A DNA stretch of 9,039 bases from an uncultured Bacilli bacterium (GTDB taxonomy: Bacteria > Bacillota_I > Bacilli_A > RF39 > UBA660). The first letter of the stretch is position 1. Every line of letters begins with the position of its first letter. Positions 1 through 6,898 of this stretch are shown in pieces. The stretch covers positions 1-9,039 of the forward strand of contig CALVUW010000042.1 in assembly GCA_944363695.1 (NCBI GenBank). The letters run 5' to 3'. The translations under genes were made by a program, and so were the position numbers. The notes under the pieces are model-generated. The model searched no databases. It was given only the letters and a program-made list of their open reading frames with translations, and was not told where the DNA came from.

Positions 1-196
1 TAATCAAATGACCTTTTAAACGCTCGTCTAAAATACCTTTACTCATAAGTGCTACCACTGTCACTAAAGATCGATCTCGCAAAGACAATTTATCCTCACG
101 TGACCATACTTCTCCAAATAATACGTCATCATTTAACTCAGCAAACTTAGGAGCAAAATTTCCTAATTGTTCTCTTCCAGCTGTTTGTTTTTTCAT
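1..196 (-). CDS. Carboxymuconolactone decarboxylase (CMD) family protein, 3'-truncated by window edge
   Basis: The first 65 residues (MKKQTAGREQLGNFAPKF..., then a stretch with VWSREDKLSLRDRSLVTVVA) are the conserved N-terminal half of small CMD-family proteins, which are helical oligomers. The family includes gamma-carboxymuconolactone decarboxylase and AhpD-like thiol peroxidases. The part that would carry a CxxH redox motif lies off the window, so decarboxylase and peroxidase-type roles cannot be separated here. The start is set at 196: AAGGAGG at 204-210 is 7 nt upstream, whereas the in-frame ATG at 202 is only 1 nt from it. That ribosome binding site overlaps the stop codon of the upstream flavoprotein gene, so the two genes are almost certainly co-transcribed and translationally linked. 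A redox role alongside the flavoprotein is inferred from this pairing. Confidence 0.85.
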   Translation of the reverse strand, partial: MKKQTAGREQLGNFAPKFAELNDDVLFGEVWSREDKLSLRDRSLVTVVALMSKGILDERLKGHLI

Positions 197-208
197 TTTC
201 ATTCCTCC

Positions 209-832
209 TTATAATCCTTGTGAAAAGTTTGTATGAATACCTTTCTCATTATGAGGTAATCCATACTTTTCTTTACCTAGTTGAATTGCTTTTATCATAA
301 AGGCCATATTCCGTCCCAAATTACGCATTGTTTGCAATCCTTCTAAGTCCTTTTCTACATCTTCTTGGATAGAACCATGTACTTCATTCCAATAAGTACT
401 AGATACCACTGGCATACTGCAAATACCAAAATACTTATTAATTTCATCAAAAGCTGAAGTAGAACCAGCTCGTCGCGATGAAATGACTGCAGCGCCAACT
501 TTCATTGATTTATCAAAAGAAGTACTATAAAACAGGCGATCTAATAAAGATAAAAGCATACCGTTAGATCCCGCATAATAGACAGGTGTTCCAACCAGAA
601 GGCCATCAGCCGCTTCAAATTTAGGGGCAATCTCATTGACTAAATCATCAAAAACGCACTGCTTATTCTTATGACAATAGCCACATGCAATACAACCTCT
701 TATATCTTGATTACCAATTAAAATCGTTTCAGTTTCAATTCCTTCTTGCTGCAAAGTAATAGCTACTTCTTTTAAGGCTCTAGCCGTACATCCATCTGCT
801 TTAGCGCTACCATTTAAAATTAGTACTCTCAT
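209..832 (-). CDS. Flavodoxin-fold NAD(P)H-dependent oxidoreductase with compact cysteine motif (iron-sulfur flavoprotein-like)
   Basis: This is a 207-aa cytosolic flavoprotein of the NADPH-dependent FMN reductase / iron-sulfur flavoprotein superfamily. Counting from the second ATG, the N-terminus MRVLILNGSAKADGCTARAL forms the first strand and FMN phosphate loop. Cysteines at about 47, 50, 53 and 59 make a CX2CX2CX5C cluster motif (CIACGYCHKNKQC), and GTPVYYAGSNGMLLSLLDR (about 81-99) is the second FMN-contact region. In iron-sulfur flavoproteins this compact motif binds a 4Fe-4S cluster next to FMN; cluster binding here is inferred from spacing. Two ATGs occur in tandem (835 and 832). GAGG at 840-843 is 4 nt from the first and 7 nt from the second, so 832 is preferred. 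The gene lies 31 nt after natB and directly before the CMD gene, whose ribosome binding site overlaps its stop. Its electron acceptor is unknown. Confidence 0.85.
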   Translation of the reverse strand: MRVLILNGSAKADGCTARALKEVAITLQQEGIETETILIGNQDIRGCIACGYCHKNKQCVFDDLVNEIAPKFEAADGLLVGTPVYYAGSNGMLLSLLDRLFYSTSFDKSMKVGAAVISSRRAGSTSAFDEINKYFGICSMPVVSSTYWNEVHGSIQEDVEKDLEGLQTMRNLGRNMAFMIKAIQLGKEKYGLPHNEKGIHTNFSQGL

Positions 833-849
833 CATAGCACCTCATAATT

Positions 850-878
850 ATTATACACTGTTTTTATTTGGCAAATAA
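850..878 (-). promoter_or_regulatory. Possible promoter for the flavoprotein-CMD pair
   Basis: A perfect -10 box TATAAT lies at 850-855, about 15 nt upstream of the ribosome binding site. The -35 position 17 bp away (873-878) reads TTATTT, a poor match. That box sits inside a dyad, TTTTATTT-GGC-AAATAAAA on the plus strand (862-880), which overlaps the end of natB. The pair could be expressed from here, by read-through from natAB, or both. Confidence 0.4.
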
Positions 879-2012
879 AACCTTTTCTGATTTATATTGC
901 TTAATAATATAGACTAATACAATACTAATATAGATAATCGTGGATAACATCATTAACACAATATGTAAAACATTAGCATTACCCGCTGTTATATCAGTAA
1001 ATATCGTAGTAAAATTCAAAAATGGTATTACGGCTAATAAAGGTGTTGTCGTTATGCCAATCATAAAAGCAATCATACCTGGAAATAGTGAAATAAATGT
1101 TAATGGTGTTAAAGCACTCTGCGCTTCTTTAAAGGTTTTAGCAGTAGAAGCAATCGCAATACATAAACCACTAATAAAGAAAGAATACGTTACAATCACG
1201 ACAATGGCATAAAGAATACTACTAGCAGAATACATAACATCAACGCCTTCATAAATTGAAAACATATCTTTAGTAATAATAAGCGAAACAACAGCTAAGG
1301 CTAAGCTTAATAAACCTGTAATAATAGAAGATACACTAACACCTAAAAACTTTCCGACAATAATATCTCTACTTTTTATAGGGAAAGTAAGCAGAGTCTC
1401 TAGCGTTCCACGTTCACGCTCTCCGGCAGTAGTATCCGTCGCTGGATAAGTAGCAGAAACAGTAATAGCCATTAAAATAAAGAGAAACGCATAATTTTTA
1501 ATATAATTAGCGAAGAAATTTTCTTCTTCTACAACTTGCTGTTCCACCGTTATAATATTTAAAATTTCGTCTGCATTTATATTATTATTTTGTAAATATT
1601 TCTGCTGCAAACTCTCTTTATAGGCATTAAAATAAGTTTCCATCAAACTAGCTGCATAAGTACTTGTATCAGATCCATTACTATGAATCACATAATGATT
1701 CGCATTTTTTGTTATATACAAGTCAACATCACCCTTTTGATAGGCATCTGCTAATTCATCTTCTGTACCAGCGACTACTTCAATATCCATTTCTTTAGCA
1801 AGGCTTTCTTCTACCTCAGATAATGTATAACTAAAACCAATTCTGTTATATTCATCCACACTCATATTAGTTTGTGATTCAAACAAAGCAGACATGCCGA
1901 TCACTAAAAGTGGAATAAAGATAGGGATAACTAACATCATAGCTAGTGATTTCTTATCCCTAAATAATTCACGTAATTCTTTTTTTAAGATATTCCATAA
2001 ATTATTCTTCAT
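864..2012 (-). CDS. natB: ABC-2 type transporter permease, NatB-like
   Basis: This 382-aa integral membrane protein is the channel half of an ABC exporter. Predicted helices lie at about 23-45, 171-191, 221-246, 268-290, 301-321 and 350-371. A large extracytoplasmic domain lies between the first two helices (about 46-170), the architecture of NatB / ABC-2 permeases. The family's coupling segment GERERGTLETLLTFPI is at about 197-212, just after helix 2. The length is close to that known for Bacillus NatB. A longer reading from a TTG at 2027 is possible, but that codon lies within the ribosome binding site GGAGGTG. ATG at 2012 has 8 nt spacing from GGAGG and is chosen. The gene overlaps the end of the ATPase gene by 11 nt, implying coupled translation. 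NatAB is known for sodium extrusion, but related pairs export peptides or drugs, so the substrate is uncertain. Confidence 0.88.
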   Translation of the reverse strand: MKNNLWNILKKELRELFRDKKSLAMMLVIPIFIPLLVIGMSALFESQTNMSVDEYNRIGFSYTLSEVEESLAKEMDIEVVAGTEDELADAYQKGDVDLYITKNANHYVIHSNGSDTSTYAASLMETYFNAYKESLQQKYLQNNNINADEILNIITVEQQVVEEENFFANYIKNYAFLFILMAITVSATYPATDTTAGERERGTLETLLTFPIKSRDIIVGKFLGVSVSSIITGLLSLALAVVSLIITKDMFSIYEGVDVMYSASSILYAIVVIVTYSFFISGLCIAIASTAKTFKEAQSALTPLTFISLFPGMIAFMIGITTTPLLAVIPFLNFTTIFTDITAGNANVLHIVLMMLSTIIYISIVLVYIIKQYKSEKVLFAK

Positions 2013-2760
2013 TAGAAACACCTCCAATCATGGCAAAAAAGGCATCTCGTAAATTCGTCGTATGTGTATCCTTTTTGATTTCAGCAGGCGTTCCTATCTT
2101 AATGACTTTTCCTTTATTAATCATAATAACTCGATCACAAATATTTTCAGCCTCTTCCATATAATGAGTTGAGTACAGAATTGTTTTTTTCCTTTTTCTT
2201 TCTTCTTTCATAAAATCCAAAATAATTTGGCTAGAAATAATATCTAATCCAGTGGTAGCTTCATCTAAAATATAATATTTAGGATCATGAACCAAACACC
2301 TAGCAATATTAACCTTTTGCGTCTGACCAGTTGAAAGATTTGCAATTTTATTATGCAAGAAAGCTTCCATTTTTAACACTTGTGAAACTTCAGCAATTCT
2401 TTTTTCAGCTTTTTCTTTTTCAACGTTATAAATATCACAACACATTTTTAACAATTCATAAGGCGTTAACGTATCATATAATTTCGTATTACCAGATAGA
2501 TATGCAATTTGTTGTTTAATTTCTATTTCATGATCTTGATAGGTCATTCCATCAAATGTAATGGTACCCTTTGTTGGTTCCAAAATACCAGCCATCATTC
2601 TAAGCAATGTTGTTTTTCCAGCACCATTAGGTCCTAAAATACCTATAATTTCTCCAGCTTCTGCTTGAAATGAAATATCATCATCGGCCAAGAATTCTTC
2701 CTTTTTATATTTTGTTACATCACGAACAAATTTCTTAGTTATATGTTCTACTACTATCAT
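2002..2760 (-). CDS. natA: ABC transporter ATP-binding protein, NatA-like
   Basis: This 252-aa cytosolic ATPase energises the neighbouring permease. All core ABC motifs are visible: Walker A GPNGAGKTT at 43-51, signature LSTGQ at 142-146 (the LSxGQ variant common in NatA-type proteins), Walker B YYILDE at 162-167, D-loop GLD at 171-173 and H-loop histidine 199 in STHYMEEAE. The segment YLSGNTKLYDTLTP at 87-100 replaces the usual Q-loop glutamine region and resembles NatA-subfamily proteins. The length matches that group. The start at 2760 is supported by AGGAGAG about 9 nt upstream. The stop lies inside the first codons of the permease gene. A promoter is visible upstream (2807-2835), so the pair can be transcribed independently of the DUF3592 gene before it. 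Confidence 0.92.
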   Translation of the reverse strand: MIVVEHITKKFVRDVTKYKKEEFLADDDISFQAEAGEIIGILGPNGAGKTTLLRMMAGILEPTKGTITFDGMTYQDHEIEIKQQIAYLSGNTKLYDTLTPYELLKMCCDIYNVEKEKAEKRIAEVSQVLKMEAFLHNKIANLSTGQTQKVNIARCLVHDPKYYILDEATTGLDIISSQIILDFMKEERKRKKTILYSTHYMEEAENICDRVIMINKGKVIKIGTPAEIKKDTHTTNLRDAFFAMIGGVSNEE

Positions 2761-2806
2761 TTTCTTCTCTCCTATATTTAAATTTTATGGTTTAGCACAC
2801 ATGTCT

Positions 2807-2835
2807 ATCATACTAAATATTAAAAAATTACTCAA
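2807..2835 (-). promoter_or_regulatory. Promoter for natAB
   Basis: The -35 box TTGAGT (2830-2835) and -10 box TATGAT (2807-2812) are separated by exactly 17 bp, in the 100-nt gap between the DUF3592 gene and natA. The predicted start near 2800 gives a leader of about 40 nt before the natA ATG. No clear terminator is seen after the DUF3592 gene, so read-through from it is also possible. Confidence 0.6.
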
Positions 2836-2860
2836 TTTATTTAATCATCATTATCATAAT

Positions 2861-3895
2861 TTATTCTTTATTCTTGGACTTTTTACGCAAACTATTTATC
2901 AACACATAAACACCTACTATGAACATCATTAAAAAAATTAAGGTAGGCAACACATAAGATGCAGAAAAATTTTGAATGAATGATATAATCGATAGGCTAC
3001 CAGTTAACATATAAATTTCTCCAAGACTAATTACTATAAAAATAAGCCCCGATAAAAAACCAATAATATCAAATTTACACGATTTTAATAGACCAAATGA
3101 TTGCAACATTACCACGAAAATAATACCGGGAATAAAAGTGAACATCAATCCTATAAAAATCAACGCCAAACCATTACTATTTCCTATAATGATGGCTTCT
3201 TTAGGATTATCAGGATTATATTTAATTGTTCTAGTACTCCCCTGTTCTGGAATAATATCTGTACCCAATGAAGTACTAATTGTATATTCTTTACCATCTA
3301 CTGTATAACTGTATAATAATCGATAAGAAATATCCGAATCAGTATCATCATAAACTTCATAGTCCAAATAATACCCTTCTACTGATTTATATCCAACTGT
3401 CTTTCTATTTAACTGGACAATATCTCTAGTCCCCAAAACTAACATAGCCATACCAGCTAATAAACAAATACCGATTAGAAAAAAACTAATAATCAAGCTA
3501 GCAGGAACTTTTTTTCTAGAGGAATCTTTTTTTTGTGCTTTTTTCGAACTCAAATTTTTAAAAGCCGTATATATAGCCACACCCCAAAAAGGAATCGAAA
3601 ATAGTAATGACACATAATTACCTTCTTTAATATTTGTATAGTTCCAAGAAACTAATATGATAACCACAAAGCTTAAAAAACTAATGACATATATTTTCTG
3701 GCATAGGTTAGCCAATTTTTTTTCATCTTTTAATAAGAAAAAAGTTTTAAAAAAGGAAGCTATACTACTAATAAAAAACGGAATCAATAACAAACGCCAT
3801 ATTAAAACATCATTTGTTATAAATAAATATCCTAAAATAGCATTAAAAATCAGTGTTTGTATTAATTTACTAATAAATATTGTATTATGTATCAT
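2861..3895 (-). CDS. DUF3592-containing polytopic membrane protein
   Basis: This is a 344-aa membrane protein of unknown function. About eight hydrophobic helices are visible (roughly 10-27, 32-52, 66-84, 97-113, 133-156, 243-265, 276-296 and 316-335), and the C-terminus is basic (LRKKSKNKE). Between helices 5 and 6 is a polar, strand-rich segment (about 160-238). Its pattern LLYSYTVDGKEYTI ... TIKYNPDNPKEA is typical of DUF3592: a chain of short strands followed by a YNPxNP-like turn and then a membrane helix. The in-frame TTG at 3913 is rejected as start because AAAGGAAA just before 3895 is the likely ribosome binding site, placing the ATG at 3895. A strong promoter lies immediately upstream. 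The gene sits between a membrane-anchored regulator and natAB, suggesting an envelope-related role, but no function can be assigned. Confidence 0.8.
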   Translation of the reverse strand: MIHNTIFISKLIQTLIFNAILGYLFITNDVLIWRLLLIPFFISSIASFFKTFFLLKDEKKLANLCQKIYVISFLSFVVIILVSWNYTNIKEGNYVSLLFSIPFWGVAIYTAFKNLSSKKAQKKDSSRKKVPASLIISFFLIGICLLAGMAMLVLGTRDIVQLNRKTVGYKSVEGYYLDYEVYDDTDSDISYRLLYSYTVDGKEYTISTSLGTDIIPEQGSTRTIKYNPDNPKEAIIIGNSNGLALIFIGLMFTFIPGIIFVVMLQSFGLLKSCKFDIIGFLSGLIFIVISLGEIYMLTGSLSIISFIQNFSASYVLPTLIFLMMFIVGVYVLINSLRKKSKNKE

Positions 3896-3930
3896 AATTA
3901 GATTTCCTTTCAAACTTCTATACTAATCTA

Positions 3931-3959
3931 ATTATAAAAACTAGTAGCTAAATAATCAA
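3931..3959 (-). promoter_or_regulatory. Promoter for the DUF3592 membrane protein gene
   Basis: TTGATT (-35, 3954-3959) and a perfect TATAAT (-10, 3931-3936) are separated by 17 bp. This is the best sigma-A-type promoter in the window. Transcription would start near 3924, leaving a leader of about 28 nt that contains the AAAGGAAA ribosome binding site. The DUF3592 gene is therefore not simply a downstream member of an operon with the regulator. Confidence 0.75.
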
Positions 3960-3975
3960 TTAGATTCTATATTTT

Positions 3976-4548
3976 TTACGAATGGCATGTTCCTCCTCGC
4001 GAAGAAAAATAGTTTTCTATATAATCGACACTCTTATCTAAATGATTAAAATCGATACCTTCTTGTAACTGTCTATTTAGATCATCATTACATCTATCAC
4101 AGCTAAAAGAACCATCATCACTTAGTTGAATCTGATAAGTGATATCATCCAATTCACATACGGTTACAGCTTCCACAGAAACATCTGTTGTTGCCTTCGG
4201 CTTATGTGTATACATAATTACTCCAATAATCGCTAGTATCAGACATATAACTAGATAAACAATCAATATAACTCCAACGACTTTTAATATTTTAATAATT
4301 ATCCCTGCTAATTTTTCGGTATTACTAACTTTTTGCATTAAAACCGTTTCCGTTTCATTATCTAATAATTCGTCAATACTAATCTGAAAGATTTTAGATA
4401 ACGTTTTCAATTGCTCAGGATTAGGCGCTGTATCACCTAGTTCCCAATTAGAAATCGTTTGTCTAGTGACATTGACTAATTCTCCTAACTGCTCTTGTGA
4501 AAAACCTTTCTGTTTTCGTAACTGTAAAATTTTTTCTCCTAATGACAT
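3976..4548 (-). CDS. Membrane-anchored XRE-family transcriptional regulator
   Basis: The 190-aa product begins MSLGEKILQLRKQKGFSQEQ. It has a Cro/C1-type helix-turn-helix at about 5-60, with recognition region VNVTRQTISNWELG. A linker follows, then one strongly hydrophobic helix at about 83-113, then a polar tail (115-190). The DNA-binding domain would be cytoplasmic and the tail outside the membrane. The tail contains four cysteines (131, 150, 153 and 188), including a CDRC pair and CHS at the very end, so disulfide or metal binding is possible but unproven. An ATG at 4566 is in frame, but GGGAG sits 8 nt before the ATG at 4548, which is preferred. A -10 box TATAAT lies at 4572-4577. The gene precedes the DUF3592 gene and natAB, which are candidate targets by proximity. 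The ligand is unknown. Confidence 0.85.
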   Translation of the reverse strand: MSLGEKILQLRKQKGFSQEQLGELVNVTRQTISNWELGDTAPNPEQLKTLSKIFQISIDELLDNETETVLMQKVSNTEKLAGIIIKILKVVGVILIVYLVICLILAIIGVIMYTHKPKATTDVSVEAVTVCELDDITYQIQLSDDGSFSCDRCNDDLNRQLQEGIDFNHLDKSVDYIENYFSSRGGTCHS

Positions 4549-4571
4549 AATTTTATCTCCCTTCATTTGCC

Positions 4572-4577
4572 ATTATA
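4572..4577 (-). promoter_or_regulatory. -10 box for the XRE regulator gene
   Basis: A perfect TATAAT lies about 7 nt before the predicted transcription start (near 4565). The resulting leader would be only about 17 nt and consists mainly of the ribosome binding site. No good -35 is found 16-18 bp upstream, so activation or weak constitutive use is possible. A TTGACA further upstream (about 4618-4623) has no matching -10 at normal spacing. Confidence 0.4.
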
Positions 4578-4690
4578 GCCAATATCCAATACTAATTACT
4601 ACCAAATTTTTTTAGAAGTTTGTCAAAGAAATCTAACATTTAACAAAATAAGAGATCTAAGTAACTATCTTAAACCTCCTAAGCGTTTTT

Positions 4691-6013
4691 TTATTTTTGA
4701 TGTTTTAATTTCCAATCTTTAATCTGTTCTAGCCGCTGCTTAAATCGAATTTCATTACCTTGTACACCTGGCTGATAGTAAGTTTTCCCTTGCAAAGAAG
4801 GTGGAAGGCATTCCATTGTCGTCAATTTATCTTCACTATCGTGGGCAAACTGATAGCCTTTTCCATAATCTAAATCCTTCATTAATTTGGTAGGTGCATT
4901 ACGAATCACTAGTGGCACCGGTTCGGCAAGCATTTTTTTAGCATCGTAACTTGCTAGTCTATAGGCTACATCACAAGCATTAGATTTTGGTGCTAATGAC
5001 ATATAGATAACCGCTTCCGTTAAATGTACATTACACTCTGGCATACCAATAAAATGACAGGCATGATAAACATTGATCGCTACATTCAAGGCGTTAGTAT
5101 CAGCAAGTCCTATATCTTCAGAGGCGAATCTAGTAATACGTCTAGCAATATAGATAGGATCCTCCCCTGCTTCTAACATTCTAGCTAACCAGTAAACAGC
5201 AGCATCTGGATCACTATTGCGCATAGACTTATGTAAAGCAGAAATAATATTGTAATGTTCCTCACCATTTTTGTCATAAAGCAAAGTTTTCTTGGTTAAA
5301 CATTCTTCGATTGTATCTTCTGATACTGTAATAGTGCCATCAGCTGCTACTTGACCATTGGTAACAACCATATCTAAAGTAGTAAGCGCTGCTCTAGCAT
5401 CACCATTAGCAAAGTTAGCAATAACTTTTAGATTTTCTTCTGATATATTAACTATTTCTGCACCAAAACCTCGCTCGTCTGTTATCGCTCTTTTTAATAA
5501 GCGTAAAATATCATCACTAGATAATTCTCTTAAAACGAAAACACGGCATCTTGAAAGTAAAGCGTTATTAATTTCGAAAGATGGATTTTCCGTGGTCGCA
5601 CCAATTAAAACAATTGATCCTTTCTCCACAAAAGGCAAAAAGGCATCTTGTTGGGCTTTATTAAAACGATGAATTTCATCAACAAACACAATCGTTCTCA
5701 TTCCTAACTGCTTATTTTTTTCAGCATCTTCCATAACTTTTTTAATTTCTTTAATTCCAGAGGTCACAGCCGAAAAAGTAATAAATTCAGATTTGGTTTC
5801 ATTGGCAATAATACGGGCTAAAGTTGTTTTTCCGACACCTGGAGGACCCCAAAATATCATCGATGAAATATGAACGCTTTCAATAATTTTTCTTAATAAC
5901 TCGCTTTCTCCAAACAAATGAGTTTGTCCAACAACTTCATCTAAATTTCTTGGACGCATCCGTGATGCTAAAGGTTCATTAGTAGGATTTTCAAATAAGG
6001 ATGCTTGTTCCAT
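4691..6013 (-). CDS. rarA: Replication-associated recombination protein A (RarA/MgsA), AAA+ ATPase
   Basis: This 440-aa cytosolic ATPase of the RarA/MgsA/WRNIP1 family acts at stalled or damaged replication forks and is related to clamp-loader subunits. The family's N-terminus PLASRMRPRNLDEVVGQTHL is at about 14-33. Walker A GPPGVGKT is at 56-63, Walker B VFVDEIHRF at 109-117 and sensor 1 IGATTENPSF at 137-146. The arginine-finger region LLSRCRVF is at 152-159. The C-terminal helical domain includes the recognisable WLARMLEAGEDPIYIARR and ends in the usual C-terminal tetramerisation region. The length is typical. GTG at 6022 and ATG at 6019 are in frame, but GAGG at 6022-6025 is 8 nt from the ATG at 6013, which is taken as start. 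The gene follows a GNAT gene by 24 nt, in an apparent two-gene operon. I see no convincing hairpin terminator after its stop. Confidence 0.95.
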   Translation of the reverse strand: MEQASLFENPTNEPLASRMRPRNLDEVVGQTHLFGESELLRKIIESVHISSMIFWGPPGVGKTTLARIIANETKSEFITFSAVTSGIKEIKKVMEDAEKNKQLGMRTIVFVDEIHRFNKAQQDAFLPFVEKGSIVLIGATTENPSFEINNALLSRCRVFVLRELSSDDILRLLKRAITDERGFGAEIVNISEENLKVIANFANGDARAALTTLDMVVTNGQVAADGTITVSEDTIEECLTKKTLLYDKNGEEHYNIISALHKSMRNSDPDAAVYWLARMLEAGEDPIYIARRITRFASEDIGLADTNALNVAINVYHACHFIGMPECNVHLTEAVIYMSLAPKSNACDVAYRLASYDAKKMLAEPVPLVIRNAPTKLMKDLDYGKGYQFAHDSEDKLTTMECLPPSLQGKTYYQPGVQGNEIRFKQRLEQIKDWKLKHQK

Positions 6014-6037
6014 TATCATCACCTCTTTAAATAAATA

Positions 6038-6454
6038 TTAAAAATATTTGATTAGAAAATACTTATCCAATTTAGAATTTTCCTTATCCTTTCGAATAAA
6101 TTCAACTTGGAAACCACATTTTTTATAAAATTCTGGAGCTTGAAAAGCATACGTCGTTACATTCATATGCTGAAAATCTTTCTGTCTAAAGCGATCCTCA
6201 ACAGCTGATATTAATTTAGTACCAATATGTTTATGACGGTAATCTTCAAGGACTATTAAATCACTAATATGAACCTCTCTGTAGTAAGAGTGGCCGGTAA
6301 TAACACCAATAATTTTTTGATCGTCTTTCGCTATAAAATTGAATGATTGATACTGACAATTCACTTCATTTTTCTTGGCATATATATTAAATTCTTCATT
6401 TATCATTGTATCAATATTCTTATCTATTTTGCTCTTATATTCTATTGTTATCAT
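6038..6454 (-). CDS. GNAT-family N-acetyltransferase
   Basis: This 138-aa single-domain GNAT enzyme uses acetyl-CoA to acetylate an amine; the substrate is unknown. The acetyl-CoA pyrophosphate loop is RHKHIG at 73-78, a variant of the Q/RxxGxG motif, within DLIVLEDYRHKHIGTKLI (65-82). The later motif APEFYKKCGFQVEF (107-120) is the common helix-strand pair near the end of the fold. The length is normal for a compact GNAT. The ATG at 6454 is preceded by a moderate ribosome binding site (GGGATGAT) and an extended -10 promoter, giving a leader of about 18 nt. The gene is followed after 24 nt by rarA, and the rarA ribosome binding site lies within that gap. Confidence 0.88.
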   Translation of the reverse strand: MITIEYKSKIDKNIDTMINEEFNIYAKKNEVNCQYQSFNFIAKDDQKIIGVITGHSYYREVHISDLIVLEDYRHKHIGTKLISAVEDRFRQKDFQHMNVTTYAFQAPEFYKKCGFQVEFIRKDKENSKLDKYFLIKYF

Positions 6455-6478
6455 TTTATCATCCCGCTTTCTTGTTCT

Positions 6479-6487
6479 ATTATATCA
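6479..6487 (-). promoter_or_regulatory. Extended -10 promoter for GNAT-rarA
   Basis: TGATATAAT matches TGn-TATAAT, an extended -10 that can work without a good -35. None is visible 17 bp upstream. The predicted start is near 6472. The terminator at 6549-6580 isolates this promoter from the upstream cassette. Confidence 0.55.
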
Positions 6488-6548
6488 TGTATTAAATGAT
6501 ACTGCCCTAACTAATTTGTTATCGATAATGCTCATGATAGTTTTATGC

Positions 6549-6580
6549 AAAAAACATATACAATCATAGAATCGTATATG
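6549..6580 (-). terminator. Rho-independent terminator closing the acetyltransferase/flavodoxin cassette
   Basis: On the minus strand, CATATACGAT pairs with ATTGTATATG (10 bp with one G-T wobble) around the loop TCTATG (hairpin 6555-6580). Six T residues follow directly (6549-6554). The stem is AT-rich, but the T-tract is well placed. It sits 79 nt after the stop of the 66-aa membrane protein gene and before the GNAT promoter. There is no T-run on the plus-strand side, so it is directional. Confidence 0.78.
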
Positions 6581-6658
6581 CTATTTATAATGTTCTATAT
6601 TAAAGATTATTTCACCAATTTTTAGATTGATTTTATAAATGATCTAACTTTTTAAAAC

Positions 6659-6859
6659 TTAATTTTTTTGTAACTTTTTTATTAATGAAATAAATCCTAG
6701 TAAAATAATAAATATGATAACAAAACATATAACTATTCTAAATAATACTACTCTTGTTATAGGGCCACCAAAATCATACCAACTCATTATCTCAAATATA
6801 AAAAACGTAATTAACAATGACAATATAGCAACCCCTATAATTAATAAAATTTTCTTCAT
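6659..6859 (-). CDS. Small two-helix membrane protein, unknown function
   Basis: The 66-aa product is almost entirely hydrophobic: helix 1 at about 3-23, a short loop with SWYDFGGPITR (26-36), helix 2 at about 37-59, and a basic tail KKLQKN. The positive charges at both ends suggest both termini are cytoplasmic, with the loop outside. AAAGGAG 10 nt upstream supports the start at 6859. It lies 39 nt after the flavodoxin-domain gene and is the last gene before the terminator at 6549-6580, so it belongs to that transcription unit. I do not recognise a family. It could be a partner of the flavodoxin protein or of the 65-aa membrane protein earlier in the cassette, but no sequence motif shows this. 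Confidence 0.7.
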   Translation of the reverse strand: MKKILLIIGVAILSLLITFFIFEIMSWYDFGGPITRVVLFRIVICFVIIFIILLGFISLIKKLQKN

Positions 6860-6898
6860 GATTTACTTACTCCTTTTCAACAACCTAAAATTTATCTT

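Noticed and set aside
2013..2027. Longer NatB start at TTG 2027
   Set aside because: The TTG and the next codons are the ribosome binding site (GGAGGTG) for the ATG at 2012.
3956..3988. Ten-codon frame (MPFVKNIESN) behind a perfect AGGAGG at the end of the XRE regulator gene
   Set aside because: Only 3 nt separate AGGAGG from the ATG, too short for efficient initiation, and the stop overlaps the promoter of the next gene. The AGGAGG simply encodes part of the regulator's C-terminal SRGGT.
4674..4690. Plus-strand CTTA...TAAG stem followed by seven T residues near the end of rarA, with AGGAGG on the other strand
   Set aside because: The stem is only 4 bp and AT-rich, there is no plus-strand gene to terminate, and no start codon follows AGGAGG on the minus strand.
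5358..5672. Open frame on the plus strand inside rarA
   Set aside because: It mirrors a strongly conserved gene, has no ribosome binding site, and its product resembles no family; a shadow frame.
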